This document shows, one piece after another, positions 1 to 6,334 of a DNA stretch of 9,604 bases; positions within the stretch are counted from its first letter, which is position 1; each line of letters opens with the position of its first letter. The DNA is from JBFHNV01 sp965365655 (lineage in GTDB: Bacteria > Pseudomonadota > Gammaproteobacteria > HK1), in NCBI GenBank assembly GCA_965365655.1, contig CBDUCN010000208.1:1-9604 (forward strand), in the 5' to 3' direction. The notes under the pieces are model-generated. The model saw only the letters and a program-made list of their open reading frames with translations, did no database searches and had not been told where the DNA came from. Both the position numbers and the translations under genes were made by a program.

Positions 1-272
1 CGTCGGCGTTGCGGGCCCCCGGAAGCGACGACGTGGCCGCCTGCGCAGCCGGGCCACGCGCGCGATTCCGTGCCCCTCCGCGCGTTGCCGGGCACGCCCG
101 GTCGGCGTCTGACGACGGCGTGCGAAGGATTCACGGGCCGTGAGCGGCGCCGCGCGCCGCGCCGTCGCGGGTATCGTCGGACGCGGCGCACGCGGGCCTC
201 GACCGGCCCGCGAGCGACGACCGTGCCGTGCGGCCCGGCGTGCAGCCTGCTGAAGCGGCCTGGAGACCGTCC
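1..272. other. Leader region without a supported gene
   Basis: About 270 bases upstream of the MFS gene hold no protein I recognise. Short reading frames run through it on both strands, but they translate to arginine-, proline- and alanine-rich strings typical of out-of-phase GC-rich DNA. The first 110-140 bases could be the 3' end of an upstream plus-strand gene, since frames 2 and 3 close with TGA near 109 and 139, but nothing in the translations supports this. A weak promoter-like box lies at 172-177. Confidence 0.5.
172..177 (+). promoter_or_regulatory. Possible -10 box (TATCGT) for the MFS gene
   Basis: TATCGT matches four of the six sigma-70 -10 consensus bases and is one of few TAnnnT words in this GC-rich stretch. 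It lies 95 bases before the chosen ATG. No recognisable -35 hexamer sits about 17 bases upstream, so this is only a candidate. Confidence 0.2.
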
Positions 273-1493
273 ATGAGCGTGACCCCACCTGTCCCATCGC
301 GTTCCGCCCGGCTTTCCGTGCCCGTGGTGCTCGCCGCCGGCTGCCTGATCGCGCTGACGGGCTTCGGCATCCGCTCCACCTTCGGGCTGTTCCTCGAGCC
401 CATGACCGCGTTCCACGGCTGGGGCCGCGAGACCTTCGGCCTCGCGCTGGCGCTGCAGAACCTGCTGTGGGGGCTCGGGCTGCCGTTCGCGGGCGCGCTC
501 GCGGATCGCTTCGGGACGCGCCAGGTGATCGCCGGCGGCGCGCTGGTCTACGCGGCCGGCGTGTGGGGCATGGCCGGCGCCGACAGCCCGCTCGCGCTGC
601 ACGTGTTCGCCGGTCTCACCACGGGCCTCGGCATCGCGTTCACCGCGTTCTCGCTCGCGATGGCGGCGATGGCGCGCGTGGTGACGCCGGAGAAGCGATC
701 CTTCGCGCTCGGCATCGGCACCGCCGCGGGCTCGCTGGGCCAGGTGATCTTCTCGCCGCTCACGCACGCGTTCATCGCGAGCCACGGCTGGCACGCGACG
801 CTGCTGATCCTCGCAGCGGCGGCGCTCGCGATGATCCCGCTCGCGTTCGTGCTGCCGCGCGGCGCGCCGGTCACGGCGGGACCGCAGCAGAGCCTCGCCG
901 AGGCGCTGCGCGAGGCGATGGGCCACCGCGGCTACCTGCTGCTCACTGTGGGCTTCTTCGTGTGCGGCTTCCACGTCGCGTTCATCACGGTGCACTTCCC
1001 GGCCTACGTGCGCGACCTGGGGCTGGATCCCGGGGTGGGCGCGTGGGCGATCGCGCTGGTCGGCGCCTTCAACATCGTCGGCGCGTTCGTCTCCGGGCTC
1101 GTCGGCCAGCGCTTCAGCAAGCGCGCCAGCCTGTCGGTGATCTACGCCGCGCGGGCCGTCGTGATCACCGCGCTGCTGCTGGCGCCGCCTTCGGAGTGGA
1201 CGATCTACGCGTTCTCCGCCGCGATGGGGATCCTGTGGCTGTCCACGGTGCCGCTGACCACGGGCATCGTCGCGCAGGTGTTCGGCGTGCGCTACATGGC
1301 GACGCTGTTCGGCGTGGTGTTCCTGAGCCACCAGCTGGGCAGCTTCCTCGGGGTCTGGCTGGGCGGCTGGATCTACGACCTCACCGGCTCCTACGACCCG
1401 ATGTGGTGGGCCGGTGTCGCGCTGGGGGTGGCTGCCGCGCTGATCCACCTGCCGATCGACGAGCGCCCGCTGCCGCGCCTCGCTGCCGCCTGA
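273..1493 (+). CDS. MFS transporter, monocarboxylate / oxalate-formate antiporter-like
   Basis: This encodes a 406-residue inner-membrane permease of the major facilitator superfamily. It has the usual length and a hydrophobic pattern that looks like 12 helices with a central loop near residues 195-215. The MFS motif A between helices 2 and 3 is visible as GALADRFGTR (residues 74-83). The first helix, with its FGIRSTFGLFLEPM stretch, resembles bacterial monocarboxylate transporter and oxalate/formate antiporter (OFA/MCT) relatives, so a small organic anion is a reasonable guess; the substrate cannot be read from sequence. An upstream in-frame GTG at 228 exists, but I prefer the ATG at 273: a GGAG at 262-265 sits 7 bases before it and the extra residues look non-coding. 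The gene is followed by 108 non-coding bases and appears to be a separate unit from the PLD gene. Confidence 0.88.
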   Translation: MSVTPPVPSRSARLSVPVVLAAGCLIALTGFGIRSTFGLFLEPMTAFHGWGRETFGLALALQNLLWGLGLPFAGALADRFGTRQVIAGGALVYAAGVWGMAGADSPLALHVFAGLTTGLGIAFTAFSLAMAAMARVVTPEKRSFALGIGTAAGSLGQVIFSPLTHAFIASHGWHATLLILAAAALAMIPLAFVLPRGAPVTAGPQQSLAEALREAMGHRGYLLLTVGFFVCGFHVAFITVHFPAYVRDLGLDPGVGAWAIALVGAFNIVGAFVSGLVGQRFSKRASLSVIYAARAVVITALLLAPPSEWTIYAFSAAMGILWLSTVPLTTGIVAQVFGVRYMATLFGVVFLSHQLGSFLGVWLGGWIYDLTGSYDPMWWAGVALGVAAALIHLPIDERPLPRLAAA

Positions 1494-1532
1494 GCGCGGC
1501 GCGCGAGCGCGCTGCGGGAGCCGATCCGGCGC

Positions 1533-1541
1533 TGCTAGCAT
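1533..1541 (+). promoter_or_regulatory. Possible extended -10 promoter (TGCTAGCAT) for the PLD-VTT/EEP operon
   Basis: TGCTAGCAT fits the extended -10 pattern TGnTAnnaT and lies 60 bases before the PLD ATG, in the gap after the MFS stop. The -35 position (about 1513-1518) is GC-rich and does not match TTGACA; extended -10 promoters can tolerate this. The gap between the two genes shows no hairpin followed by a T-run. Confidence 0.35.
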
Positions 1542-1605
1542 GGAGCGTGCGGCGCGGCCCTCGCGCGCGGCAACCCCCGCTCCCGTACCCGCTCCGATGC
1601 CATGA
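1540..1605 (+). CDS. Possible 21-codon leader ORF overlapping the PLD start
   Basis: A small reading frame begins with ATG at 1540 and ends with TGA at 1603-1605, so its stop overlaps the ATG of the PLD gene in an ATGA arrangement. A second in-frame ATG at 1597 gives a minimal Met-Pro-stop. The peptide is rich in Ala, Pro and Arg, as chance frames here often are. No Shine-Dalgarno precedes either ATG. If the -10 box at 1536-1541 is real, transcription would start after the first ATG and only the minimal frame would be in the mRNA. It may be chance; the interest comes from the PLD gene itself lacking a Shine-Dalgarno. Confidence 0.15.
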   Translation: MERAARPSRAATPAPVPAPMP

Positions 1606-3752
1606 ACGACGCTGCTGCCGTGCTGCAACCGGGCCACACCTGCTGGCGGGTCGAGCGCGCGTCACGCGCGGCGGTGCTGATCGACGGCGAGGACTACTTC
1701 GCGGCGCTGCGCCAGAGCCTGCTCGCGGCGCGCCGCGAGGTGCTGATCCTCGGCTGGGATTTCGACGGGCGCATCGAGCTGCTGCGCGACGATCCGCGCG
1801 ACGGCGCGCCGAACGCGCTGCTGGACCTGCTCAACCACTGCACCCGCGAGAACCCCGACCTGCACGTGCGCGTGCTGCTGTGGGACTTCGCCGTGCTCTA
1901 CGCGTTCGAGCGCGAGCCGCTGCCGTCGTACTCGCTGCGCATGCGGGCGGGCGAGCGTGTGCGCTTCGAGTTCGACGACACGATCCCGTTCGGCGGCTCG
2001 CACCACCAGAAGGTGGTGGTGGTGGACGACCGGGTGGCCTACGCGGGCGGCCTGGACCTCACTGACTGCCGCCGTGACAGCTCCGAGCACCGGCCGGACG
2101 ACGAGCGCCGGACAACGGTGCTCGGACGGCGTTACGGCCCGTTTCACGACGTGCAGATGGTCGTGGAAGGCGACGCGGCGAAGGCGCTCGGCGACCTCGC
2201 CCGCGAGCGCTGGAAGCGCGCCACGGGCGAGACGCTGTCCGCGGCCGGCGACGGTGGCGATCGGTGGCCGGACGCGCTCGCGCCCGGGATCCGCGACGTC
2301 GACGTCGGGATCGCGCGCACGGTGCCGCCGGACGGCGACCGGCAGGGCGTGAACGAGGTCGAGGCGCTGCTGGTCGCGGCCGTTGCGGCGGCTCGCGATC
2401 GCATCTACATGGAGAACCAGTACTTCACGTCGGAACGCCTCGCGGACGCGCTCGGCGAGCGCCTCGCCGACGAGGACGGCCCGGAGGTGGTGCTGGTGAT
2501 GCCGCGCACCTGCGCCGGCTGGCTCGAGGAGGGCACGATGGGCACGCTGCGCGGGCGGTTCCTGCGCCGGCTGGAGGAGGCCGATCGCCACGCCCGCCTC
2601 GCCGCCCTGGTGCCGGTGGTCGGCGACGGCGAGGACCTGATGGTGCACGCGAAGGTCTGCGTGATCGACGATCGCGTGTGCATCGTCGGCTCGTCGAACA
2701 ACACCAAGCGATCGATGGGCACGGACACCGAGTGCAACCTCGCCGTCGAGTCGCGCGGCGACGGGGACGTCGCGCGCTTCGTCGCCGGGGTGCGGGATCG
2801 CCTGCTCGGCGAGCACCTCGGGATGGACGCCGGCGAGGTCCGCGAGGCGCTGGCGAGCGAGCCGTCGATGCTCGCGCTGATCCGCGCGCCGCGCAGCGGG
2901 CGCCGGCGCCTCGAGCCGGTGGAGGAGGCGCCCGCGCCGCGCCCCGGGGTGGAACAGCTCGCGGAGCGCGTGGGCGACCCGCCGGCGCCGCTGGACACGG
3001 CCGAGCTGGTGGAGGATTTCCGCGACACGGTCGATGCGTACGCGCCGCGCGTCTCCGGCGCGATGGGCCTGACCGCGCTGGCAGCTGTCGTCGTGGGCCT
3101 CGCGCTGGCGTGGCAGTACACGCCGCTGTCGGACGCGCTGAGCCTGGAGCGCGCGCGCGAGTGGCTGCACGACGTGCGCGGCGGCGGGGCCGGTCCGTTG
3201 CTGCTGATGCTGGCGTACGTGGTCGCGGGCCTGGTGGCGGCGCCGATCACCGTCGTCAACGCCGCGACGGTGATCGTGTTCGGGCCGTGGCTGGGCTTCG
3301 TGTACGCGATGAGCGGCTCGCTGCTCGGCGCGGCGGTGTGCTTCTGGCTGGGCCGGCTGGTCGGGGCGCGCCCGATCCGGCGGCTGTCGAGCGGCGTGGT
3401 GCACCGGGTGGCCTCGGCGATCGGCCACCGCGGCTTCCTGTCCGTGCTCACCGTGCGCCTGGTTCCGGTCGCGCCGTTCACGGTGATCAACCTCGTGGCG
3501 GGCGCGCTGCCGGTGCGCTTCGTCGACTTCATGCTCGGCACGCTGGTGGGCATGCTGCCGGGCACCGCCGTGCTCGCCGCGTTCGGCGATCGGGTCGAGG
3601 AGGTGATGGCCGATCCCAGTCCCGGGAACCTCGCGGCCCTCGCCCTGGTGCTGCTCGCGTGGATCGCGCTCGGCGCGCTGATGCACCGCGTCGTGGAGCG
3701 CCTGCGCCCCGCCCGCGGCGGCGGCGACGAGGGAGAGAGCGCTGCCGGCTGA
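1602..3752 (+). CDS. Phospholipase D-like protein with C-terminal VTT (DedA/TVP38) membrane domain
   Basis: This 716-residue protein joins two families. Residues about 1-450 form a complete phospholipase D-superfamily enzyme with two HxKxxxxD catalytic motifs: H135/K137/D142 and H349/K351/D356. Each is followed by the usual glycine/serine strand (AGGLDLTD; GSSNNTKRS). Such enzymes cleave or transfer phosphodiesters through a histidine intermediate, for example phosphatidyl transfer or cardiolipin synthesis. A linker rich in Pro, Arg and Glu (about 425-470) leads to a hydrophobic helix near 485-505 and a VTT/SNARE-associated domain (about 525-665) with the family signature RLVPVAPFTVIN, then a last helix near 675-695. 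There is no N-terminal signal peptide, so the catalytic part is probably cytoplasmic and tethered to the inner membrane. The ATG lacks a Shine-Dalgarno; no better in-frame start lies nearby. It probably forms an operon with the overlapping EEP gene. The architecture suggests phospholipid turnover or transport, but the substrate is unknown. Confidence 0.9.
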   Translation: MNDAAAVLQPGHTCWRVERASRAAVLIDGEDYFAALRQSLLAARREVLILGWDFDGRIELLRDDPRDGAPNALLDLLNHCTRENPDLHVRVLLWDFAVLYAFEREPLPSYSLRMRAGERVRFEFDDTIPFGGSHHQKVVVVDDRVAYAGGLDLTDCRRDSSEHRPDDERRTTVLGRRYGPFHDVQMVVEGDAAKALGDLARERWKRATGETLSAAGDGGDRWPDALAPGIRDVDVGIARTVPPDGDRQGVNEVEALLVAAVAAARDRIYMENQYFTSERLADALGERLADEDGPEVVLVMPRTCAGWLEEGTMGTLRGRFLRRLEEADRHARLAALVPVVGDGEDLMVHAKVCVIDDRVCIVGSSNNTKRSMGTDTECNLAVESRGDGDVARFVAGVRDRLLGEHLGMDAGEVREALASEPSMLALIRAPRSGRRRLEPVEEAPAPRPGVEQLAERVGDPPAPLDTAELVEDFRDTVDAYAPRVSGAMGLTALAAVVVGLALAWQYTPLSDALSLERAREWLHDVRGGGAGPLLLMLAYVVAGLVAAPITVVNAATVIVFGPWLGFVYAMSGSLLGAAVCFWLGRLVGARPIRRLSSGVVHRVASAIGHRGFLSVLTVRLVPVAPFTVINLVAGALPVRFVDFMLGTLVGMLPGTAVLAAFGDRVEEVMADPSPGNLAALALVLLAWIALGALMHRVVERLRPARGGGDEGESAAG
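3730..3744 (+). promoter_or_regulatory. Ribosome binding site and CTG start for the EEP gene
   Basis: In the EEP reading frame there is no ATG, GTG or TTG between the upstream in-frame stop (TGA at 3679-3681) and the GTG at 3805. Starting at 3805 would cut off the conserved first strand (YNVHG motif). The CTG at 3742 is preceded by the purine-rich AGGGAGAGAG at 3730-3739, with about 6 bases between its GGGAG core and the codon, and it lies 8 bases before the PLD stop. This makes CTG the best-supported start, probably translationally coupled to the PLD gene. Confidence 0.55.
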
Positions 3753-4473
3753 CGCGCACGAGCGGAGCCGGCCCGGCGCTCGCCTGCGGCTCGCGAGCTA
3801 CAACGTGCACGGCTGCGTCGGCCGCGACGGGCGCTTCGACCCGGCGCGCGTGCTGCGGGTGATCGCGGAGATCGGCGCCGACGCGATCGCGCTGCAGGAG
3901 GTGGATTCGCGCCGCGGGCCGCACGCCGACACGTTCCGGCTGCTGGCCGAGGGCAGCGGCCTGCACGCGAGCGCGGGACCCGTTCTGTGCGAGGGGCGCG
4001 GCAGCTACGGCAACATGCTGCTCACCCGCTGGCGGCCGGCCGAGGTGCGCCGCATCGACCTGTCGGTACCGTCGCGCGAGCCGCGCGGGGCGCTGGACGT
4101 GACGCTGGATCTGCCGCGCGGCCGGGTGCGGCTGCTCGCGACGCACCTGGGCCTGCGGCGCGCCGAGCGCCGGTGCCAGCTCGCGCTGCTCGCGCGCCAC
4201 CTCGCGGGCGAGGACGGCGCTCGGCTGCGCGCCGTGATCGCGGACTTCAACATCGGCTGGTGGCGCGGCCCCGACCTCTTCGGGCAGGCGACGCGCGGCG
4301 TGGCGCCGCGCACCTTTCCCGCGCACCGTCCGCTGCTGGCCCTCGACCGCGTGCAGGTGGCACCGCGGCGCGCGCTGCGGGCGGTGACGGCGCACGACAG
4401 CCCCCTCGCCCGCGAGGCCTCGGATCACCTGCCCGTGGTCGCCGACGTGGCGCTCGATCAGACGATGTCGTAG
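3742..4473 (+). CDS. Endonuclease/exonuclease/phosphatase (EEP) family hydrolase
   Basis: From the CTG the product is 243 residues, a usual size for a single EEP domain, the metal-dependent phosphodiesterase fold shared by DNase I, exonuclease III and sphingomyelinases. The conserved elements appear in order: YNVHG (20-24, metal/phosphate site Asn), LQEVD with the metal-binding Glu53, THLG (His135), ADFN (167-170, usually GDFN; Asp168 and Asn170 are kept) and the C-terminal SDHLPV with Asp228 and His229. All catalytic residues seem present. No signal peptide or membrane helix is visible, so it is probably cytoplasmic or at the membrane surface. It overlaps the end of the PLD-VTT gene by 11 bases, and the two are likely co-translated; this hints at a phospholipid or phosphodiester substrate rather than DNA, but that is inference. 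Its 3' end overlaps the convergent TPR-dioxygenase gene. The start is the uncertain part; GTG at 3805 is the alternative. Confidence 0.85.
   Translation: MPADAHERSRPGARLRLASYNVHGCVGRDGRFDPARVLRVIAEIGADAIALQEVDSRRGPHADTFRLLAEGSGLHASAGPVLCEGRGSYGNMLLTRWRPAEVRRIDLSVPSREPRGALDVTLDLPRGRVRLLATHLGLRRAERRCQLALLARHLAGEDGARLRAVIADFNIGWWRGPDLFGQATRGVAPRTFPAHRPLLALDRVQVAPRRALRAVTAHDSPLAREASDHLPVVADVALDQTMS
4458..4473. other. 16-base convergent gene overlap
   Basis: The stop codons of the EEP gene (TAG, 4471-4473, plus strand) and the TPR-dioxygenase gene (TGA, 4460-4458, minus strand) face each other past one another, so the coding regions overlap tail to tail by 16 bases. There is no room for a terminator between them, so transcripts from either side would run into the other gene unless stopped by Rho or inside the coding region. 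Confidence 0.8.
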
Positions 4474-6245
4474 GACACGCTGTGGCGCACGCCGCCGCGC
4501 GTGAACGGGCGCACGCCGTGCCAGTAGTACGACGGGAACAGCACCACCAGTCCCACCTGCGGCGCGACGGTGCGCACGCTCGCGTTGCGCTCGCTCGCGA
4601 AGCGCGCCGGCGGCTCTCCGAACTGGATGTAGCCCTCGCCCGCGGCGTGCTGCTCCGGCGTGAGCTCGGGCGTGCGCACGTAGTAGGTGCCGCTCAGCCA
4701 GCCCTCGTTGTGCACGTGGCTGCCGTCGTAGCCGTTCTCGCGCAGGATCGTGGACCACGCGCCGGTGAACACGTAGTCCGGATTGCGGTAGCGCAGGAAC
4801 GGGTGTGACGGGTCCTCGGGCAGCGACGCCACGTAGTCGTCCACCACGCGGCTCACCTGGCGCTTGAGCACCGCGACCAGGCCGCTCGGGTTCTGGAACA
4901 GGTTGTTCAGCGTCTGCGTGCCGCCGCGCATGGTCTGCTCGAGGGCGTGGTTGGGCGTGAGATGCTGGCGTGCCAGCTCCTCGTGCAGCGCCGCGTTGAA
5001 GCTCTCGAGATCGCCGAAGCCCTCGGGCACCTCGATGAGCCGCGGGTGCACGAAGCGCCGGTAGTCCACCAGCCGCTCCACCGCCGGGTCGCGGATCTCG
5101 TTCATCGCGACAGTCAGGTGCGCCAGCATGCTGCTCAGGCGCGGCGCGATGCGGTGGCCGCCCTGCAGCACCTCGTGCGCGCGCTCGAAGGCCCGCGCGT
5201 CCAGCAGCGCGGTCGCGCAGGCCTCGCGCAGCGCCGGGTCCTCCGGGTCCAGGAGCAGGGCGCGCTCGTGCGCCTCGACCGCGTCCGCGGTACGCCCCTG
5301 GCCCGCGCGCGCGGTGCCGAGCAGCGACCACGCGCGGGCGCAGCCGCGATCCAGCGCGAGAGCGCGCTCCGCGGCCGCCGCGGCCTCGGCGTGCAGGCCG
5401 TTGAGCGCGAGGCTCTCGGCCAGGTTGAGGTGGGCCTGCGGCTCGTGCGGCAGGCGCTCGCAGGCGCGGCGGAAGGAGTCGTGCAGCTGCTCGCGCCGAT
5501 CCAGGTTCCACAGCACGCGCTTCAGGTTGTTGTGCGCCTCGACGTCCAGCGGCGCGAGCCCGGTCGCGTGGGTCAGCGCCGCGACCGCCTCGTCGCCGCG
5601 GCCCAGCTCGTAGAGCGTCACGCCCAGCCAGGCGTGTGCGGGCGCGAAGCCCGGCGCGACCTCGATGGCGCGGGCATAGGCGTCCAGCGCCCCCGGCAGA
5701 TCGCCCTCGTCGCGCAGCAGGTTGCCGCGGTTCATCAGGACCTCGGGGTCGCCGGGGGTGATCGCCAGCGCTTCGTCGAAGCGCCGCTCGGCCTCGCGGA
5801 AGCGCTGGCTGTGGTGCAGCGCGAGGCCCAGGTTGTTGAGCGCGTTGGCGTCGCGGGGATTGGCCTCCAGCACCTGCCGGTAGCACTGCATCGCCTCGCG
5901 GAACTGGCGCTGTGCGCGGTACGCCTCGCCGAGGTTGTTCAGGAAGCCCGGGTGGCCGGGGCGTGACGCGAGCGCGCGGCGGATGTGCTCCACCGCGAGC
6001 TGATGCCGCCCGCGCTGGTGCTCGACCACCCCGTGCAGGTGCAGCGCGTCGGGCTCGTCAGGGTGCGCGTCCAGCACCCGCCGATACAGCTCGTCGGCGC
6101 GCGCGAGGTCGCCGGCGCCGTGGTGGCGGACCGCCTCGGCCAGCAGCGCGCGCACGTCCACCGCGCTCACGCCGCGCGGCCACGCGGCTGCGCGGCATGA
6201 GCGAGGGTCGGGCGCCTGTCCATCCATGCATTGTCGCGCGTGCAC
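4458..6245 (-). CDS. TPR-repeat protein with C-terminal 2-oxoglutarate/Fe(II) dioxygenase domain
   Basis: This 595-residue protein has two parts. Residues about 29-370 are roughly ten tetratricopeptide repeats at 34-residue spacing, with the typical NNLG, ALNNLGLAL and A..P pattern, giving a protein-binding solenoid. Residues about 400-595 resemble the putative 2OG-Fe(II) oxygenase family (Pfam 2OG-FeII_Oxy_5). Visible motifs are H510-V-H512 followed by GWLSGTYYV, the IQFGEPP strand, FPSYYWHGV with His576 as the distal metal ligand, and Arg587 in RHSVSYDI, likely to bind the 2-oxoglutarate carboxylate. The expected reaction is oxidative hydroxylation of an unknown substrate, perhaps a protein held by the repeats. 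No signal peptide is evident. I chose the GTG at 6245 because a minus-strand GGAG (6257-6254) lies 8 bases before it; ATG at 6227 or GTG at 6170 are alternatives, since the first 28 residues are not recognisable. It is divergent from the amidohydrolase. Confidence 0.87.
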   Translation of the reverse strand: MHARQCMDGQAPDPRSCRAAAWPRGVSAVDVRALLAEAVRHHGAGDLARADELYRRVLDAHPDEPDALHLHGVVEHQRGRHQLAVEHIRRALASRPGHPGFLNNLGEAYRAQRQFREAMQCYRQVLEANPRDANALNNLGLALHHSQRFREAERRFDEALAITPGDPEVLMNRGNLLRDEGDLPGALDAYARAIEVAPGFAPAHAWLGVTLYELGRGDEAVAALTHATGLAPLDVEAHNNLKRVLWNLDRREQLHDSFRRACERLPHEPQAHLNLAESLALNGLHAEAAAAAERALALDRGCARAWSLLGTARAGQGRTADAVEAHERALLLDPEDPALREACATALLDARAFERAHEVLQGGHRIAPRLSSMLAHLTVAMNEIRDPAVERLVDYRRFVHPRLIEVPEGFGDLESFNAALHEELARQHLTPNHALEQTMRGGTQTLNNLFQNPSGLVAVLKRQVSRVVDDYVASLPEDPSHPFLRYRNPDYVFTGAWSTILRENGYDGSHVHNEGWLSGTYYVRTPELTPEQHAAGEGYIQFGEPPARFASERNASVRTVAPQVGLVVLFPSYYWHGVRPFTRGGVRHSVSYDIV

Positions 6246-6334
6246 GCCATGCGCTCCAGCGACCGGGCCCGCGTGCCTTCAACCGCGGCCGCGGCGCGCG
6301 GTACGCTTGGCCATCCCCCGGGCCGGAGGCCCCC
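6246..6334. promoter_or_regulatory. Divergent intergenic region with possible -10 box (TACGCT, 6302-6307)
   Basis: These 89 bases separate the divergent TPR-dioxygenase and amidohydrolase genes. On the plus strand, TACGCT at 6302-6307 is a candidate -10 box that would leave a short leader carrying the GGAGG at 6325-6329, 5 bases before the amidohydrolase ATG. A TTCAAC at 6278-6283 is a poor -35 with 18-base spacing. On the minus strand, GGAG at 6257-6254 serves the TPR gene; I see no convincing -10 for it. No operator-like palindrome stands out above the GC background. Confidence 0.35.

Noticed and set aside
228..272. GTG at 228 as the MFS start
   Set aside because: The added 15 residues look non-coding, and ATG 273 has a well-spaced GGAG and gives the expected length.
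1494..1530. Intrinsic terminator after the MFS gene
   Set aside because: GCGCGC-type self-complementary runs are present but no clear stem-loop followed by T residues; likely base composition.
467..2065. 532-codon plus-strand frame spanning the end of the MFS gene and the start of the PLD gene
   Set aside because: Arg/Ala-rich out-of-phase translation crossing two recognisable genes and their gap; a GC-bias shadow.
1662..3686. 674-codon minus-strand frame opposite the PLD-VTT gene
   Set aside because: Low-complexity Arg/His/Gln-rich translation, no motifs, and fully covered by a gene with two intact HKD motifs.
5912..6334. N-terminal extension of the amidohydrolase frame by 141 codons
   Set aside because: It overlaps the TPR-dioxygenase gene, is low-complexity, and the family N-terminus (LLIRNALLVDGTG) begins directly after the ATG at 6335, which has a strong GGAGG.
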